The notes: generated by a model from the letters alone, not told the origin. A stretch of DNA of 64,000 nucleotides from Halocaridina rubra (GCA_037179515.1 JAXCGZ010015146.1:93501-157500), one strand, 5' to 3'; shown: positions 1-10,849, numbered from the stretch's first letter. Translations and numbers: made by a program.

Positions 1-185
1 ATTTGTGGTCTTCGCACAAAGGTAAAATCACTTTAGTTTTGGCTTATGCATCTTGAATAATGTATAACATTTCAAAATTAAATAATTTTCTTGAGTATTC
101 CCCTCGTATTCTCAGCATATTTTAAGAGACTTCTGAGCTGGATATCCCTGGAGATGAAGAAATAAGAATTTGTTCATCATTTCAT

Positions 186-290
186 GTGTCACTGTTATTC
201 CGCATTTAAATCTGGGTTGGACACAAGTTAGAGCTGGGGAGTTAAGGCTGAAGAAGAAAGAATGCCTCTCTCGTATTCCATGGATGTCAG
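186..290 (-). repeat. SINE family 1, degenerate antisense copy
   Basis: The plus strand reads GTGTCACTGTTATTCCGC, then GGTTGGACACAAGTTAGAGCTGGGGAGTTAAGGC. This is the reverse complement of the 3' body of the roughly 160-bp tRNA-like SINE best seen at 10441-10600. The tRNA-like head is not clear here. Confidence 0.5.
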
Positions 291-676
291 TGGAGCCGTC
301 TAGAAGGGAAAAGGTTAAAGTTTTCACAATCTTATCCTTCCTAAAATAATTGTCCTGCCTCTGAGCACCTTGATAGAAGGGTGAGAGCTAGCCAGGGTAT
401 AATGAAGTCTTGCTGGTCTCATTTTTCCTGTCATGGCTAAGATGCAAACTTAAGTATGTTTGGCATCAAACTAATGAAAAATACTTTGATTACTTCACAC
501 TTTGGATTTTTATTATTTTTTGAAAATAATCAGAAGGAATAAGATGAAGCTCCTTTGCTTAGGTATGTTGCTAATACTGTGGACATTAATCTTATATTTG
601 TTTATGAATGGATCATGCGTATATAAAGTAGAATAAAGTGATGTACTTCATCCATTTCAAGGTTTGCCTGTTTGTG

Positions 677-835
677 TGTCACTATTGAGCCCCAGTCGAA
701 TGGGGGTGGACACAGCTAGGTTGGAGATGGGGAAATAAGGCTGATTGCCCTTACAAATACCCAGTTATCTCGAACATGAGTTTACATTTCCGAAGTTATC
801 TGCTCAACCAATTAAAGCTCTCTCTTTTTATGAGG
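677..835 (-). repeat. SINE family 1, antisense copy
   Basis: GTGTCACTATTGAGCCCC, GGGGGTGGACACAGC and GGTTGGAGATGGGGAAATAAGGCTG, followed by a degenerate head with a GAACATGAGTTTACATTTCCGAAG-like segment, match the antisense consensus of the family seen about 15 times in this window. Confidence 0.65.
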
Positions 836-1081
836 CCATTTGTCAGAAGTGGGACTAATGCCACTGCAGTCAACTTGGAGTTATGCATATTGTATTCTTT
901 CATTACCTTCTTTTCCTGGGAACAGCCGGCAATTTTAGTAATTGAATGGCAATAGGATTTGAAATATCTGTGTATGAATTGTTACAAAGATATGGCATTT
1001 TAAATAGTTGCAAAACTTTACTTGCATTTTTCTCAGATTTTCTACATGTGGCGCTTGTAATTTTCTGTAACTTTATTGCAG

Positions 1082-1609
1082 GAAAGTTATACGGATGTCA
1101 CTCTAGCCTGCGAGGGCAAATTTTACCCCGTCCATAAATTGGTTCTATCAACATGCAGCGAATATTTTAGTGAAATATTTGACCGCACCCCTTGTAAAAA
1201 CCCTGTGGTTGTGTTAAAAGACATTCAGTGTAGAGATTTGGAATTTTTACTGGACTATATGTACATAGGTGAAGTAAACGTTCGACAGAATGAACTCTCG
1301 TCCTTAATCAAAGCGGCCGAGTGCTTGAAAGTGAAAGGACTCGCTGTACAAGAAGACGAACCAAAGAGCATCTCTTCGGGTACAAAGCAACGCTCGGCTG
1401 ATCGTGGTAGTCTAGGCCATCATTCTCCTCCACCAAAGAAGCGCAGGGCAGAGGAACGTAGGAGTTCCACCACTTCAAGCATAGACAGTGCATGTGATAG
1501 ATATCAAACAGACTCTAGATTACCTGATAGTGGACACAATTTGGACACCAGTACATCTACTCTTCGTCACAATCAAAGTGAAAAATCATTAGGTCATCAC
1601 GATGAACAG
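1082..1609 (+). CDS. BTB/POZ exon of a lola-like BTB-C2H2 transcription factor
   Basis: This internal exon of 176 codons (phase 0 at both ends) is preceded by TTTATTGCAG and followed by CAG|GTGCTT. Residues 1-95 are most of a BTB domain of the arthropod lola/tramtrack class: ESYTDVTLACEG, then VHKLVLSTCSEYF, VVLKDIQCRDLEFLLDYMY and GEVNVRQNELSSLIKAAECL. BTB domains of this class dimerise and act in nuclear transcriptional regulators. The domain begins mid-fold, so the preceding LxWNNH-type segment is in an upstream exon outside the window. Residues 96-176 are a Ser/Thr-rich linker with a basic nuclear-localisation-like cluster (PPPKKRRAEERR). A TTG just before the exon is not the start, because the frame simply enters through the splice acceptor. 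The call as BTB-ZF is firm; exact orthology (lola versus a sister gene) is not. Confidence 0.88.
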
Positions 1610-1720
1610 GTGCTTATAATATTTTTCTTTATGATTCCTATATTTATTATGTTTATTATTATTATTATTATTAATGTTATTGAAGATTGTACATTTAAAC
1701 TTAAATGGTAAAAGGATATA

Positions 1721-3291
1721 AACCTAGTTCTTAGAACAACGCGAAGATAGGTTCTCAGAAGTGCTGCGAATTGTAATTTTTGCGTAATGTAACGAGTCAT
1801 TTTCCATTAGAGACAATGATAATGGGCATAGATACGTTTCACAACCGTACATAGACACACTATACCAAATATATAAGATAAGTAAAACATTTTTTATAAG
1901 TGCATAGCAAAGCAGAAAGACCTGTAGTTATTCATATTAACATGCAAATAGTGTACAGAATAAAAGATATAAAGATTTACTGTACGTAAACAAATTAATG
2001 CACTCTATTATGCGGTGGGCAACAGTCATACACTGGGACGTGCATGCTGGCGGTGAGCATGAGGATGCCAACATTTTGCTGCCTCTATATCAGCTGATGC
2101 ACCCTCGCACGCTATTTCCCTGACGATATTATATCGCAAATTTGTTTGCTGTTTGTTCTTAATGCTTTTTTTCCATTCTCTCCATAATATCCGATTGCAT
2201 TAAGCGGTAGAAGAGGAGGAGGATGCGGGAGAACGAACCTCTATCTGCAAACGTTTTACCGCCTCCGAATCAGCTAATGCACCATCGTACGCTATTTCCC
2301 TGACGATATTATATTGCAAGTTTGTTTGCTGTTTGTTCTTAATACTTTTTTCCATTATCTTCATAATATTCGATCGCATTAAGCGGTAGAAGAGGAGGAG
2401 GATGCGGGAGAACGAACCTCTATCTGCAAACGTTTTGCCGCCTCGGTATCAGCTGATGCACCCTCGCACACTATTTCCCTGAAGATATTATATCGCAAGT
2501 TTGTTTGCTACTTGTTCTCAATGCTTTTTTCAATTCTCTACATAATATCCGATCGCATTTAGCAGTAGAAGAGGATGAGGATGCGGGAGAACGAACCTCT
2601 TATCTGCAAACGTTTTGCCACCTCCGTATCAACTGATGCACCACCGCACGCTATTTCCCTGACGATATTATATCGCAAGTTTGTATGCTGCTTGGTCTTA
2701 ATGCTTTTTTTCCATTATCTTCATAATATCCGATCGCATTAAGCTGTAGAAGAGGAGGAGGGTGCGGGAGAACGAACCTCTTATCTGCAAACGTTTTGTC
2801 GCCTCTGTATCAGCTGATGCACCCTTGCATGCTTTTTCCCTGACGATATTATATCGCAAGTTTGTTTGCTGTTTGTTCTTAATACTTTTTTCCATTATCT
2901 TCATAATATCCGATCGCATTAATCTGTAGAAGAGGAGGAGGGTGCGGGAGAACGAATCTCTATCTGCAAACGTATTGCCGCCTCCGTATCAGCTGATGCA
3001 CATTCGCACGCTATTTCCCTGACCACATTATACCGTAAGTTTGTTTGCTGTTTGTTCTTAATGCTTCTTTCCATTATCTTCATAATATCCGATCGCATTA
3101 AGCGGTAGAAGAGGAGGAACATGGCAGAAAAATGCCTCCGAGGCAGTCGATTATTTACTTAAATGAAATTTTTTTTTTCAAATTTTTTTGCATGGGTGTT
3201 ATTCAAAAATTTCGTATTTTTCATTATTATTTTTTAGGGGCTTTACTCCAATTTCGCGGATTTTAAACGCACGTAATAAGCGAACTAAGTG
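1721..3291. mobile_element. Tigger/pogo-derived non-autonomous element with internal satellite
   Basis: The element is flanked by TA dinucleotides. Its left end (AACCTAGTTCTTAGAACAAC then GCGAAGATAGG) and right end (reading inward, CACTTAGTTCGCTTATTACG) are degenerate inverted repeats. They resemble the cleaner CAGTCACCTC-type TIRs of the elements at 11589-12732 and 50289-51677. Sequence after the left TIR (GGTTCTCAGAAG..., GGGCATAGATAC..., GCGGTGGGCAACAG) matches the 11589 element closely. No transposase remains except antisense traces of the Ser/Pro-rich C-terminal tail within each repeat unit. Confidence 0.65.
2041..3120. repeat. Six-copy tandem repeat, about 180-bp unit
   Basis: The marker CAGCTGATGC (or a one-base variant) recurs at 2091, 2271, 2450, 2630, 2811 and 2990, a period of 179-181 bp. 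Each unit carries ATTTCCCTGACGATATTATA, TTGTTTGCTGTTTGTTCTTA and GCGGTAGAAGAGGAGGAGG. The last segment, read on the minus strand, corresponds to the Ser/Pro-rich C-terminal tail codons of the Tigger transposase found at 50723-51049. Confidence 0.9.
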
Positions 3292-4055
3292 TATTTGTCT
3301 TTAGAAAAGCAAATCAATCCCCTGACTTTTGGAGACCTCCATCTCCACCACCTTTTGGGTGTTATAAAGGATGGAGGCAGTGAGCTCTAAAATTCTGAGG
3401 ATTGTTTTACTCTACCAAGGACATACAGTACATAGTTTACTGTCAACCTACGACCTATGTAACTTGTATTTGACTTTACAACCATGACATTGATGTGTGA
3501 AGGATTAATTGATTAATGTCTAACCACATGCTTTCTTTACCTTGTTTCAGTTTGACCTAACTTTCAAGGTTAGAACTTAAAAATAATAATAACAGTATTG
3601 AAAATTGATCCCTAGTGGTCGGGTAGAAATTATTATACACCCATTTTCGTGCTTGGCATAAGTATTGATTAAAAGGGAAATGTTTTCTCTTCACAAATTG
3701 CTGAAGGTAGATTCAAGGATGGGCTAGGCATGATGAAGCTCTGCTAACTCAGTAACTCATTTCTTTTGCTGTAATTGTGGCCACCTAGCTAAGCTCGGCA
3801 GAATTTAGCATCATGTCTGAAGGAAACAAAAACTAAACTGATTTGTGATTGGAAACTTGCATAAGGAAATAATTTAGAGATCTCATAGACAGAGATGGAC
3901 TGACAGCTTACCAGGCATCTGTGTGAACATAGATGAAGTTTGGTCATGTTTGACAGAGAGTGAAAGAGTAAGTGGCTCAAAAGTTGGATTAATTCTTGTG
4001 TTGAGTCTGTTTACATATGAGTTAATGCTTTGCCTAATGCTGTCTATATCTTTAG

Positions 4056-4226
4056 CGTCAGAAGAGAGAAACAGAACGCGAACGGGAACCAGAACCTCCG
4101 CTGATCGATATCAAAGTAGAACAAGATTTAGATTTCGACGGAAATTACAATTCTTCGGAAGAGCCTGCTCTGTCAAATTATGATGGAGACCAGTATATGC
4201 AGGATGGTGGAGACAAATCTCCAAAA
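4056..4226 (+). CDS. BTB-ZF gene, linker exon 2
   Basis: This phase-0 exon of 57 codons has acceptor ATCTTTAG|CGTCAG and donor AAA|GTAAGT. An alternative acceptor 6 bp downstream (GCGTCAG|AAG) keeps the frame and would remove two residues, a NAGNAG-like choice. It encodes a charged linker beginning RQKRETEREREPEPPLIDIK, followed by VEQDLDFDGNYNSSEEP. EPEPPLIDIKVEQD-like motifs are common between BTB and zinc fingers in arthropod lola-class proteins, and IKVEQ resembles a SUMO-acceptor consensus (psi-K-x-E). No folded domain is evident. Confidence 0.85.
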
Positions 4227-4944
4227 GTAAGTTCTTTAATTTATTAATATTTCATATAATAAGGTCTTTTATGTGATGTGCATGTACATTTATCATATGA
4301 GGTTGCAACAAAAAAATTTATAAATGTAAAGATAACAATCTGTGTAATTATTTGATAACAGGTCTCTTAAAATTATTTTAGAAGTAGTAAATATATGATA
4401 AAAAGACATTATGTTACAAAGCATCTCACTACGGAGCAGGCATATCATAGAGAAATAAGAAAGAAGAGCCTTTAGATAGCGATTAGAGTTGTTGGAAAGT
4501 ATATGAGTCTTACTGATTTAAGTGATAAAAATATATTTGGAAATAAACTCGAAGCCTTGAGAGTTGAAATCAAAGCGAAGAGTCATTGTAAAGTCTATTG
4601 ACATCAAGGCATCTTGATTTTCAATGATGGACATACATTAGAAAGAAAGGTTTATTCATTGAATGCAGGATTAAAAGTAAACAAAGCTTGTTTGACAAGA
4701 GAAGTAACTTATTTACTTTCATTGCTATATGTACTGACAGTGTAGTATAAAAAATTGTATTGCACCAATTTTCTAACTGTATCGGCTTTTCTTGTCCAGC
4801 GTGGTAACATGTCTCAGATATTCATATTTTGATACATAGTGAGATGTTTACAAAGTTAGATGTCTTGATTTCACAGTTACAGTATCATATACTTTAACAG
4901 TATGGAGTTTAAGATAATGCATACATACATACACTTTTTCAGCA

Positions 4945-5010
4945 ATCTTCTTGTAAGGGGGATGGTTTAGTCAAAAGCAGGCACATTCACCAGAAGCCAA
5001 ACATACATTT
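4945..5010 (+). repeat. SINE family 2, 5' fragment
   Basis: TTGTAAGGGGGATGGTTTAGTCAAAAG, then GCACATTCACCAGAAGCCAAAC, match the beginning of the roughly 200-bp repeat seen complete at 15495-15690. Confidence 0.6.
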
Positions 5011-5597
5011 GAAAACCTGGAAACGAGACTTTTCAAAGATTGTTCCATCCTATATGAAAAAGGGCAGCCATTAAAATCTATAGATTTCTTGCTCCAGTGT
5101 ATTATAAACGTTACAGTTATTTCTAATCTTTATCATATTCTACATGAACCTGTAAGACGCTGATAATCTCAATGTATGCGCTTCAGGAGGGTAGCTGGTA
5201 ACATAAACGAATGCTCTCTCAAAAGCTGTTGTTCTGGGGTACGAGAACCTTTGAGGCTTCTGTCACCCAGGCAGTTGCTTGTTTCAAAAGTTTTTCATTC
5301 TGCTACAAATAGCAGCGTCATGGCTCTTCTAATATCAAAGATTAAACCAAACCATCCCTTAGATTTTCCTCCTCCTTTCCTGGTCCTCCTCAACTCTACC
5401 AAAACTTTCATAAGCCTTGATCCAAAAAACATGTTACCCCCATTTTTTTTTTTTTTGAGGAAGTGCTTATGGTAATCAATGATAGAACAGCTGTCTGCAG
5501 TTAAGGGGTTTCCAGTAGTCCGCGAACACTTGGATATACCGTATTTTCCATGTAGTTGTCTAGATAGTATGTACTTATGCATATATAATGACCACAG

Positions 5598-5762
5598 TCC
5601 CCCTTGTAAGAGGGGTGGCTAAATCAAAGCACACATTCATCAGAAGCCAGCACACCTCAGTCATTAGTCTTACCTCCTTGGGGATAAAGGGTTGCCATAA
5701 TTTCTTCATCACCACCCTGCTTGAGTTACCCACAGGGTAAGTGGGCAAGGGTTTTCTGAATG
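5598..5762 (+). repeat. SINE family 2 copy
   Basis: CCCCCTTGTAAGAGGGGTGGC, AAATCAAAGCACACATTCATC, CCTTGGGGATAAAGGGTTGC and the CACCACCCTGCTTGAGTTACC block define this family. It recurs at least nine times in both orientations across the window. No coding capacity was seen. Confidence 0.75.
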
Positions 5763-6479
5763 ATATATAATGCAAAGATCTTTAATTTTCCATTTAATTG
5801 ATCCATACAAATGTCTAAAATTCTTGAAATACTGTATGGTAAACTTTACTTTTTCTTTTAATTGATCCAGTTAACTGTCTAAAAGACGCAACAGAATATT
5901 TATTAAACTAATTCCCAGGTAATTAATCTACATAGCATCTAAAAGATTAAAATGTTTAAATGATAATCATTGATTTATCAATGCTGTGATCCACGAAGAT
6001 TTATAAATTTATGCAGTAAAGTTTAATATTCCAGCCAAAACAAACAAACAAACAAACATTTATTTCCATTATTGTACTATGGTTATTTTTCTACTATTTA
6101 AGAGTAACTTATAAATAGACATGTAACTGAACTAATAAGTAAGAGGGTAATACATACATTTTAATTAAATGTAGCTTTCCTGAAAAATAACAATACTGTA
6201 ATAAAAATTTTAACAATAATGTTAATAATAAAGTAGTAATAATAACACTCGATGCAGGATTGTTGTTATCGGCATAAACACCATATTTGTTTTCCTTACA
6301 ATGAGAATAATTAGTTCTTAGCTTAGAGAACATAGAAGTCAAAATCAGTTTACATATAGAGAGGTTATTGTCAAGGAAAATTGCATTAAATCATTAAGTT
6401 TAGTTAATGTGTGAGTAGCAACTATTTGTCCAAAAGAAAACTATATAGTTTGCCATTGAAAGATGCGAATGAGGATGAA

Positions 6480-8118
6480 GTTTTAAGATGCTCTGGAATA
6501 TTGTTCCAGAGTGTTGGCCCTTTAATAGTGATCAACTTTGAACCTACTTCTGTGTTCTCTGAATAGAGCTACTACTCTATCTTGTGTTGGTTCCCCTTAT
6601 ATCCGTGACTGTTTTTAAATCAAATACCCAGCTAGGATAATGATGGTTCAAAATTTTGTATACAAAAACATAAATAGCAAAAGCGACCTTGTTTTCTGCC
6701 AACAGCCATCAAAGTTTTTGATAGCTGGTGTGATGTGGTCATATTTTCTTATTCCTCAAGTCGAGCTGCAAAATTAATAAGCTTCTGTATTCTCTTTATC
6801 TGAGTGTGGTAGATCCCCAAACAGTTGTGCAGTAATTAATGTGACCTAGGGCTAGAGATTCAACAACAGTTCTTCAAGTGGTAGTCACAAAATTGACTTT
6901 TATACGTGATAAGTACATTAATGTTCCTGTAACCTTTTTGCATACTTGATCTATATGGGAATCACACAACATGTAGTTATCAAAGTGAATTCCTAGGTTT
7001 ATGACTGTATTGCTTGGTGTAATGATATTGCCGCAAATATCATTGATGTGTTTTCTGGGATTTGTGCTATATGGAACCTTGAGCCAATAGATATGCATTG
7101 TGATTTACTTTCGTTAATTAACAGCCCAATTTCTTGAAAATGGGTTTCAATTTTTGACAGAGTGTTTTTTGCTCTTAAGGTTAGCTCTTGGAGATTATTA
7201 ATATCCCCACTAAGGAGTAGTTGAGTGTCATCTGCATATTGTATGACTAGACAGTCAGAAATGAAAGATGATAGATAATTTATGTAAATGGAGAAGAGGA
7301 TAGGACCAAGTACTGATCCCTGTGCAACACTAGTTGACACATTTTTTGGCATAGAGATAATGTTGTTAAGATGGATAGACTGTTTGCGATTAGATAGATA
7401 CTCTCTAAACCAGCTCGGATCAATATTTAGGTTAGAACATTTACTTATAAGAATTTCATGGTTTACACTGTCGAAGGCTTTTGATAAGTCTAATAATACA
7501 AGCAGAGATATTTTTTTCATATCTATATTATAATAGATACTATTCGTAACTTTGAGCAGTGCAGTTTCCGTCGAGAGTTTCGGTCTGAAACCATGTTGGT
7601 TAATAGCTAATAGTCTATATGACTCTAAATATGACATAAGTTGTCATGCAACAATTTTTTCTAATATTTTTGAGAAAATGGGTAGCAGGGAAATGAGACG
7701 ATAGTTTGTCACATCTTCTCTGTCCACCTTTTTATGCAGATGTATTACATGTGATTTTTTCCAAGAGTCAGGAAACCTTTTAATAGCAATGGAAGTGTTC
7801 ATAATAGCTGGAATATAAGATACAATCATGGGTAGAGCATCTTTGATGAATTGAAATGGTATACTATCTGGACCATAAGAGCCAAAGTTTCAGGCTCTTT
7901 ATGGTAAGAATTAGGGTATCACAATCGACAGGATTTATCTTGAAGTACTCTCTTGTGTTTACACTGGAAGAATTTACATTTAAGTAATTACTCATGTTCA
8001 GTGAGTTGATGTTTTCTTGTGTTTTCTTATATGTATTTTTCCCAACGCTAGCAAAATATTTATTAAAGTTTTCCGCTTTGTCTTTCAACTCTTTAATGCA
8101 ATACTCTTTCTTTTCTCT
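6480..8118 (-). mobile_element. Antisense LINE relic with reverse transcriptase remnants
   Basis: Minus-strand frames at 7864-8148, 7644-7829, 6999-7637 and 6874-7098 are pieces of one non-LTR reverse transcriptase. In order they show AENFNKYFASVGKN (region before RT), FPDSWKKSHVIHLHKK and TNYRLISLLPIFSKILEKI, INQHGFRPKLSTETALL, LLDLSKAFDSVNHEIL, VAQGSVLGPILFSIYIN and YADDTQLLLSG. The Y-A-D-D catalytic box is intact, but the reading frame is broken several times. The element is 5'-truncated and its boundary lies at or within a few bases of the splice acceptor of the exon at 8124. A CR1/L2/jockey-group affiliation is likely, but the exact clade was not resolved. Confidence 0.85.
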
Positions 8119-8123
8119 TATAG

Positions 8124-8249
8124 GCTGAACCGTCTGAGTCTTCGGCAATGGTAGATGAAAGCGTTATGGGTGTGAATTTCAATGAACTCTTGCAATCGTC
8201 CCTCACTAATGATGATAATATAGATCCTCAGAGTACAATTCAACCTCCT
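8124..8249 (+). CDS. BTB-ZF gene, linker exon 3
   Basis: This phase-0 exon of 42 codons has acceptor TTCTCTTATAG|GCTGAA and donor CCT|GTAAGT. It encodes an acidic, Ser/Asn-rich linker (AEPSESSAMVDESVMGVNFN, then a stretch ending DPQSTIQPP) with no folded domain. The frame is uninterrupted and joins exons 2 and 4 without a shift. The polypyrimidine tract before it adjoins an antisense LINE. Confidence 0.8.
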
Positions 8250-8704
8250 GTAAGTATTTTCTTTCAAGTCATATGTTAAGATGTATAATGTGGTGTCATT
8301 ATTATTATTTTTTTTTTTTTATTATTATTATTATTATCAATGTGAGCCAAGAAAAACCCCAGCTGGGAAAAGTCAAAGACTATAAACCAGATTGCCCCTG
8401 CAGGGGAAGGAACTTGGTGAAAAAATGAAAAAGACAAGGTAGATAAAATGGTACAACACAGTATTGCAACAGTGGCATTATGATTCTTTGCAGCCCTAGT
8501 AGTAGAAGAAATAGCTTTCAACCCACATATTCTTTTCTTTTAGTAAGACATGACGAAAAGAGAGATATAGATAAATCTGAAGTAGTATAAGATGGAGAAT
8601 TCTGCACTTGAATTCCCTCTTTATATGTCATAGGAATCATATAAAAGGGGTAGCCCTGAATGTCTTAAGGATATAAATTTCATGTTGTAATCTGCATGTT
8701 GCAA

Positions 8705-8875
8705 AGGTGTTTGGTAGTCCGATGCTTAAAATGCTCAACTCGAGAGGTGACAGACTCTCCAAATAGCCCTCCATGAAGCAGTAGGGAGGGCATCCTTCCT
8801 TCATGCCCCAGCTTCAACCTATTTTGTGTCCACTGCCAGGGGATTAATAGTGACACAAACAGTAAGAATATTTCC
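8705..8875 (+). repeat. SINE family 1, sense copy
   Basis: A tRNA-like head (TTGGTAGTCCGATGCTTAAAATGCTCAACTCGAGAGGTGACAG) is followed by GGGAGGGCATCC, CCCCAGCTTCAACC, TGTGTCCACTGCC and AATAGTGACACA. The order of blocks is the same as in the other family 1 copies. Confidence 0.7.
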
Positions 8876-9154
8876 TGTAAGACACAGGAAATGATTTAGT
8901 TAAGCCACTGACTGTAACATGGTCCATCACCTCCGGAGTCATGCATCTGCTGCTACGCCATTTCAGCCCCCGATCAAAGGTTATCAGAATAATTTGATGA
9001 AAATTATTTTACTTTCTAGTAGACTGAGCATCACTCTCTAACATTCTTTGATAATTTTAGAATGTTAAAAACGTCGTAATAACAGTTCCTTTGATAGCAT
9101 TGCTAAATATTCATAATAATATTGTCTATACTTGTTAACTGTATAGTCTTCTAC

Positions 9155-9305
9155 AGTAGTGGTTATTGTGCTTGACTCAGGAAGTGACAAAGCCACATTG
9201 AAGCCCTTTGCAAGGCATTAGAAAGGCTAATGAGCCTTAATTCCCCAGCTCCATCCTATCTGTATTCACCCCCATTCGAACTGGAATTAATAGTGATAAA
9301 AAAAA
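9155..9305 (+). repeat. SINE family 1, sense copy
   Basis: CAGTAGTGGTTATTGTGCTTGACTCAGGAAGTGACAAAGCC (box A-like head) is followed by CCTTAATTCCCCAGCTCC, TGTATTCACCCCCATTCGAA and TTAATAGTGATAA. Confidence 0.7.
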
Positions 9306-9381
9306 TGGCAAAATATTTATACTTATACAACCCCATTGCATTATTCAGTAAATGTAAGATTATGATGTTATTTTGTGACAG

Positions 9382-9483
9382 GTAAATCTAGAGCATTCGT
9401 GGGATGGCAGAAACGTACCCTCCCACAGTCTTCCTACATCAGTCAGTAGTCATACCCCCTTATCTCATCAGCAACAGCAAAAG
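9382..9483 (+). CDS. BTB-ZF gene, linker exon 4 (last common exon)
   Basis: This phase-0 exon of 34 codons has acceptor TTTTGTGACAG|GTAAAT and donor AAG|GTTAGT. It encodes VNLEHSWDGRNVPSHSLP and then a Ser/Thr-rich segment ending in a short poly-Gln run (HQQQQK). No domain. It is the last exon before the zinc-finger tails, and its phase fits both the 14114 and the 23374 acceptors. I infer it is the common donor for alternative 3' exons; splicing itself is not visible in DNA. Confidence 0.78.
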
Positions 9484-9514
9484 GTTAGTGGCATTAATAT
9501 TGTTTGTTGTGTTG

Positions 9515-9690
9515 GGGTTGCAGTAGTGCAGTCATAGAGCATGCATGTTAGAACATGACAATCTTTCATTCGTGAATTCAATCCCGCTGCGGGGCCTTAA
9601 TAAGGGCATCCAACTTTAATTCTACCATTCCAGTCTTTCTCTGTTCACCCCTCCATTCAATTTGGAACTACAGTAATTGTGACACATGGA
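9515..9690 (+). repeat. SINE family 1, sense copy
   Basis: GCAGTAGTGCAGTCATAGAGCATGC head, a B-box-like GTGAATTCAATCCCGC, then GGGGCCTTAATAAGGGCATCC and CTCTGTTCACCCCTCCATTC, ending ATTGTGACACAT. Confidence 0.72.
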
Positions 9691-9944
9691 AATTGCAAAA
9701 AGAAAAATATAATTACATCTTTTCTGTGTTCCACTGACCCACAGAGCTTGCCTTGTAAATCTATGGGTGACTGTGTCCTCTTCCTCATCTATAATTTATG
9801 TATTCATTAGGGTCAATTTCTCGTTAACTGCATAGCAGATTTTTTTTTTAATAAAAAATAACATGTAAGCTTTATGGAAATAAATTCTCGAAAGGTCTAG
9901 TTTAGGAAAGGAAGGGATTACTGTAGTTATATAAGTACAGGTAC

Positions 9945-10130
9945 AAAAAGATCCATGGCTGCCTACACTATCAATGACCCAAGCAAGGTTGTGGTGGGGA
10001 GAAATGTGGCAGCCCTTCATCCCCAAGGAGCTAAGAGAAGTGATCAAAAGATATTGGCTTCTGTTAAATGTGTGTGCTCTGACTCGGCCACCCCCTTACG
10101 GTTGGGATTGAGGCCATTGTATATATATAT
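9945..10130 (-). repeat. SINE family 2, antisense copy
   Basis: CCATGGCTGCCTACACTATC, GACCCAAGCAAGGTTGTGGTGG, GCAGCCCTTCATCCCCAAGG, GAGCTAAGAGAAGTGATC, GACTCGGCCACCCCCTTACG and a final TTGAGGCCATTGTATATA. This is the reverse complement of the family 2 block order. Confidence 0.75.
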
Positions 10131-10440
10131 ATTCATGTATAAAGATGTATAATTTGATCTCCTCATACCTGATACTATGAATATTATTTAGTGTTATTTG
10201 GCATACCTCGTACTTTGCTGGGGTTAACTGAAATGTCTGTTTTGATAAATGTGATAAAATAGCGTACCCTTGACCCATGATATTCATATCTAAATCCATG
10301 TGTAAGCTGTACTTAATTAATCATCTTTACCTCACCTCATTTATTTTCCTTTTGAAGATTTGAAAAATTCATAACCTTTACTAATTTATATGTAAAATTT
10401 GGAAGTACTCTGTACACTTTTATGTTGTAAGAAAATTGTG

Positions 10441-10600
10441 GACCGGGGTAGTGCAGTGTTTAGAGCACTCTACTCTAAAAGTGACAACCCCGTGTTTTGG
10501 TGCAATGTAGGGTGTTAGGAAGGGCATCCAGCCATAATTCCCCAGCTCCTACCTGTCTTTGTCCACCCCCATTCGATTGGGGAACACTAGTGACAAAACA
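10441..10600 (+). repeat. SINE family 1, well-preserved copy
   Basis: GACCGGGGTAGTGCAGTGTTTAGAGCACTC (box A-like), GACAACCCCGTGTTTTGGTG (box B position), GGGTGTTAGGAAGGGCATCC, CATAATTCCCCAGCTCC, TGTCTTTGTCCACCCCCATTC and CACTAGTGACAAA. The head looks tRNA-derived; the body is family-specific. Confidence 0.75.
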
Positions 10601-10699
10601 TCAACCAAAAAATTTTTGGAAGAAGACCAGTGGTTTGAAGCCATGATATGTGAGCGTGCAAAGTAAGAGAATATGAATTTGCAGTCTATCCCTGAAAGG

Positions 10700-10815
10700 C
10701 TTAGTAAACTAAAAAAATGGTTATTATTATTTATATATTATTATTATTATTATTATTATTATTATCATTATTATTATTAATATTCTTATTATTACCACTA
10801 TTATTATTATTATCA
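10700..10815. repeat. (ATT)n microsatellite region
   Basis: Interrupted ATT trinucleotide runs. Similar runs occur at 8300, 53150-53275 and, as (AAT)n, 53995-54140. Confidence 0.85.
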
Positions 10816-10849
10816 TTTCTCTCACCCTTTCTCACCCATCGGCCTGGTA

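Larger units (their letters stand above)
1..1081 (+). other. Intron upstream of the BTB exon
   Basis: No exon could be supported here. The stretch ends in a pyrimidine-rich tract and TTGCAG acceptor feeding the BTB exon at 1082. It contains two antisense copies of the window's commonest SINE (about 186-290 and 677-835), recognised by the GTGTCACT...GGGGTGGACACAG...GCTGGGGAATTAAGGC signature. The exon encoding the N-terminal end of the BTB domain must lie further upstream, outside the window. Confidence 0.6.
1610..4055 (+). other. Intron 1 of the BTB-ZF gene
   Basis: It runs from the GTGCTT donor after the BTB exon to the TTTAG acceptor at 4051-4055. It is mostly occupied by a Tigger-derived inverted-repeat element with an internal satellite (1721-3291). 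The rest (3292-4050) is AT-rich, and I see no gene in it. Confidence 0.6.
4227..8123 (+). other. Intron 2 of the BTB-ZF gene
   Basis: It runs from donor GTAAGT at 4227 to the acceptor TTTTCTCTTATAG ending at 8123. Contents are a partial SINE family 2 copy (4945-5010), a full one (5598-5762) and an antisense LINE relic (about 6480-8118) that reaches the acceptor. The remaining sequence (4230-4940, 5010-5590, 5765-6480) is AT-rich with no supported gene. Confidence 0.65.
8250..9381 (+). other. Intron 3 of the BTB-ZF gene, with two SINEs
   Basis: It is bounded by GTAAGT at 8250 and TTTTGTGACAG ending at 9381. It contains two sense-strand family 1 SINEs (8705-8875 and 9155-9305) and short (ATT)n runs near 8300-8340. 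No gene was seen. Confidence 0.7.

Noticed and set aside
946..1711. ORFs across the BTB exon read as beginning near 1076 and running to 1711
   Set aside because: The 1076 start is a TTG within the acceptor region, and the 3' part past 1609 is intron. The exon is 1082-1609.
2041..3120. CRISPR-like or centromeric array
   Set aside because: Units are contiguous with no spacers, and the array lies inside a TIR-bounded Tigger derivative in a gene intron. A eukaryotic window makes CRISPR implausible.
5176..5582. Overlapping 95-99 codon ORFs on both strands
   Set aside because: No motif, no splice context, compositionally simple runs (poly-T/poly-K); intronic chance frames.
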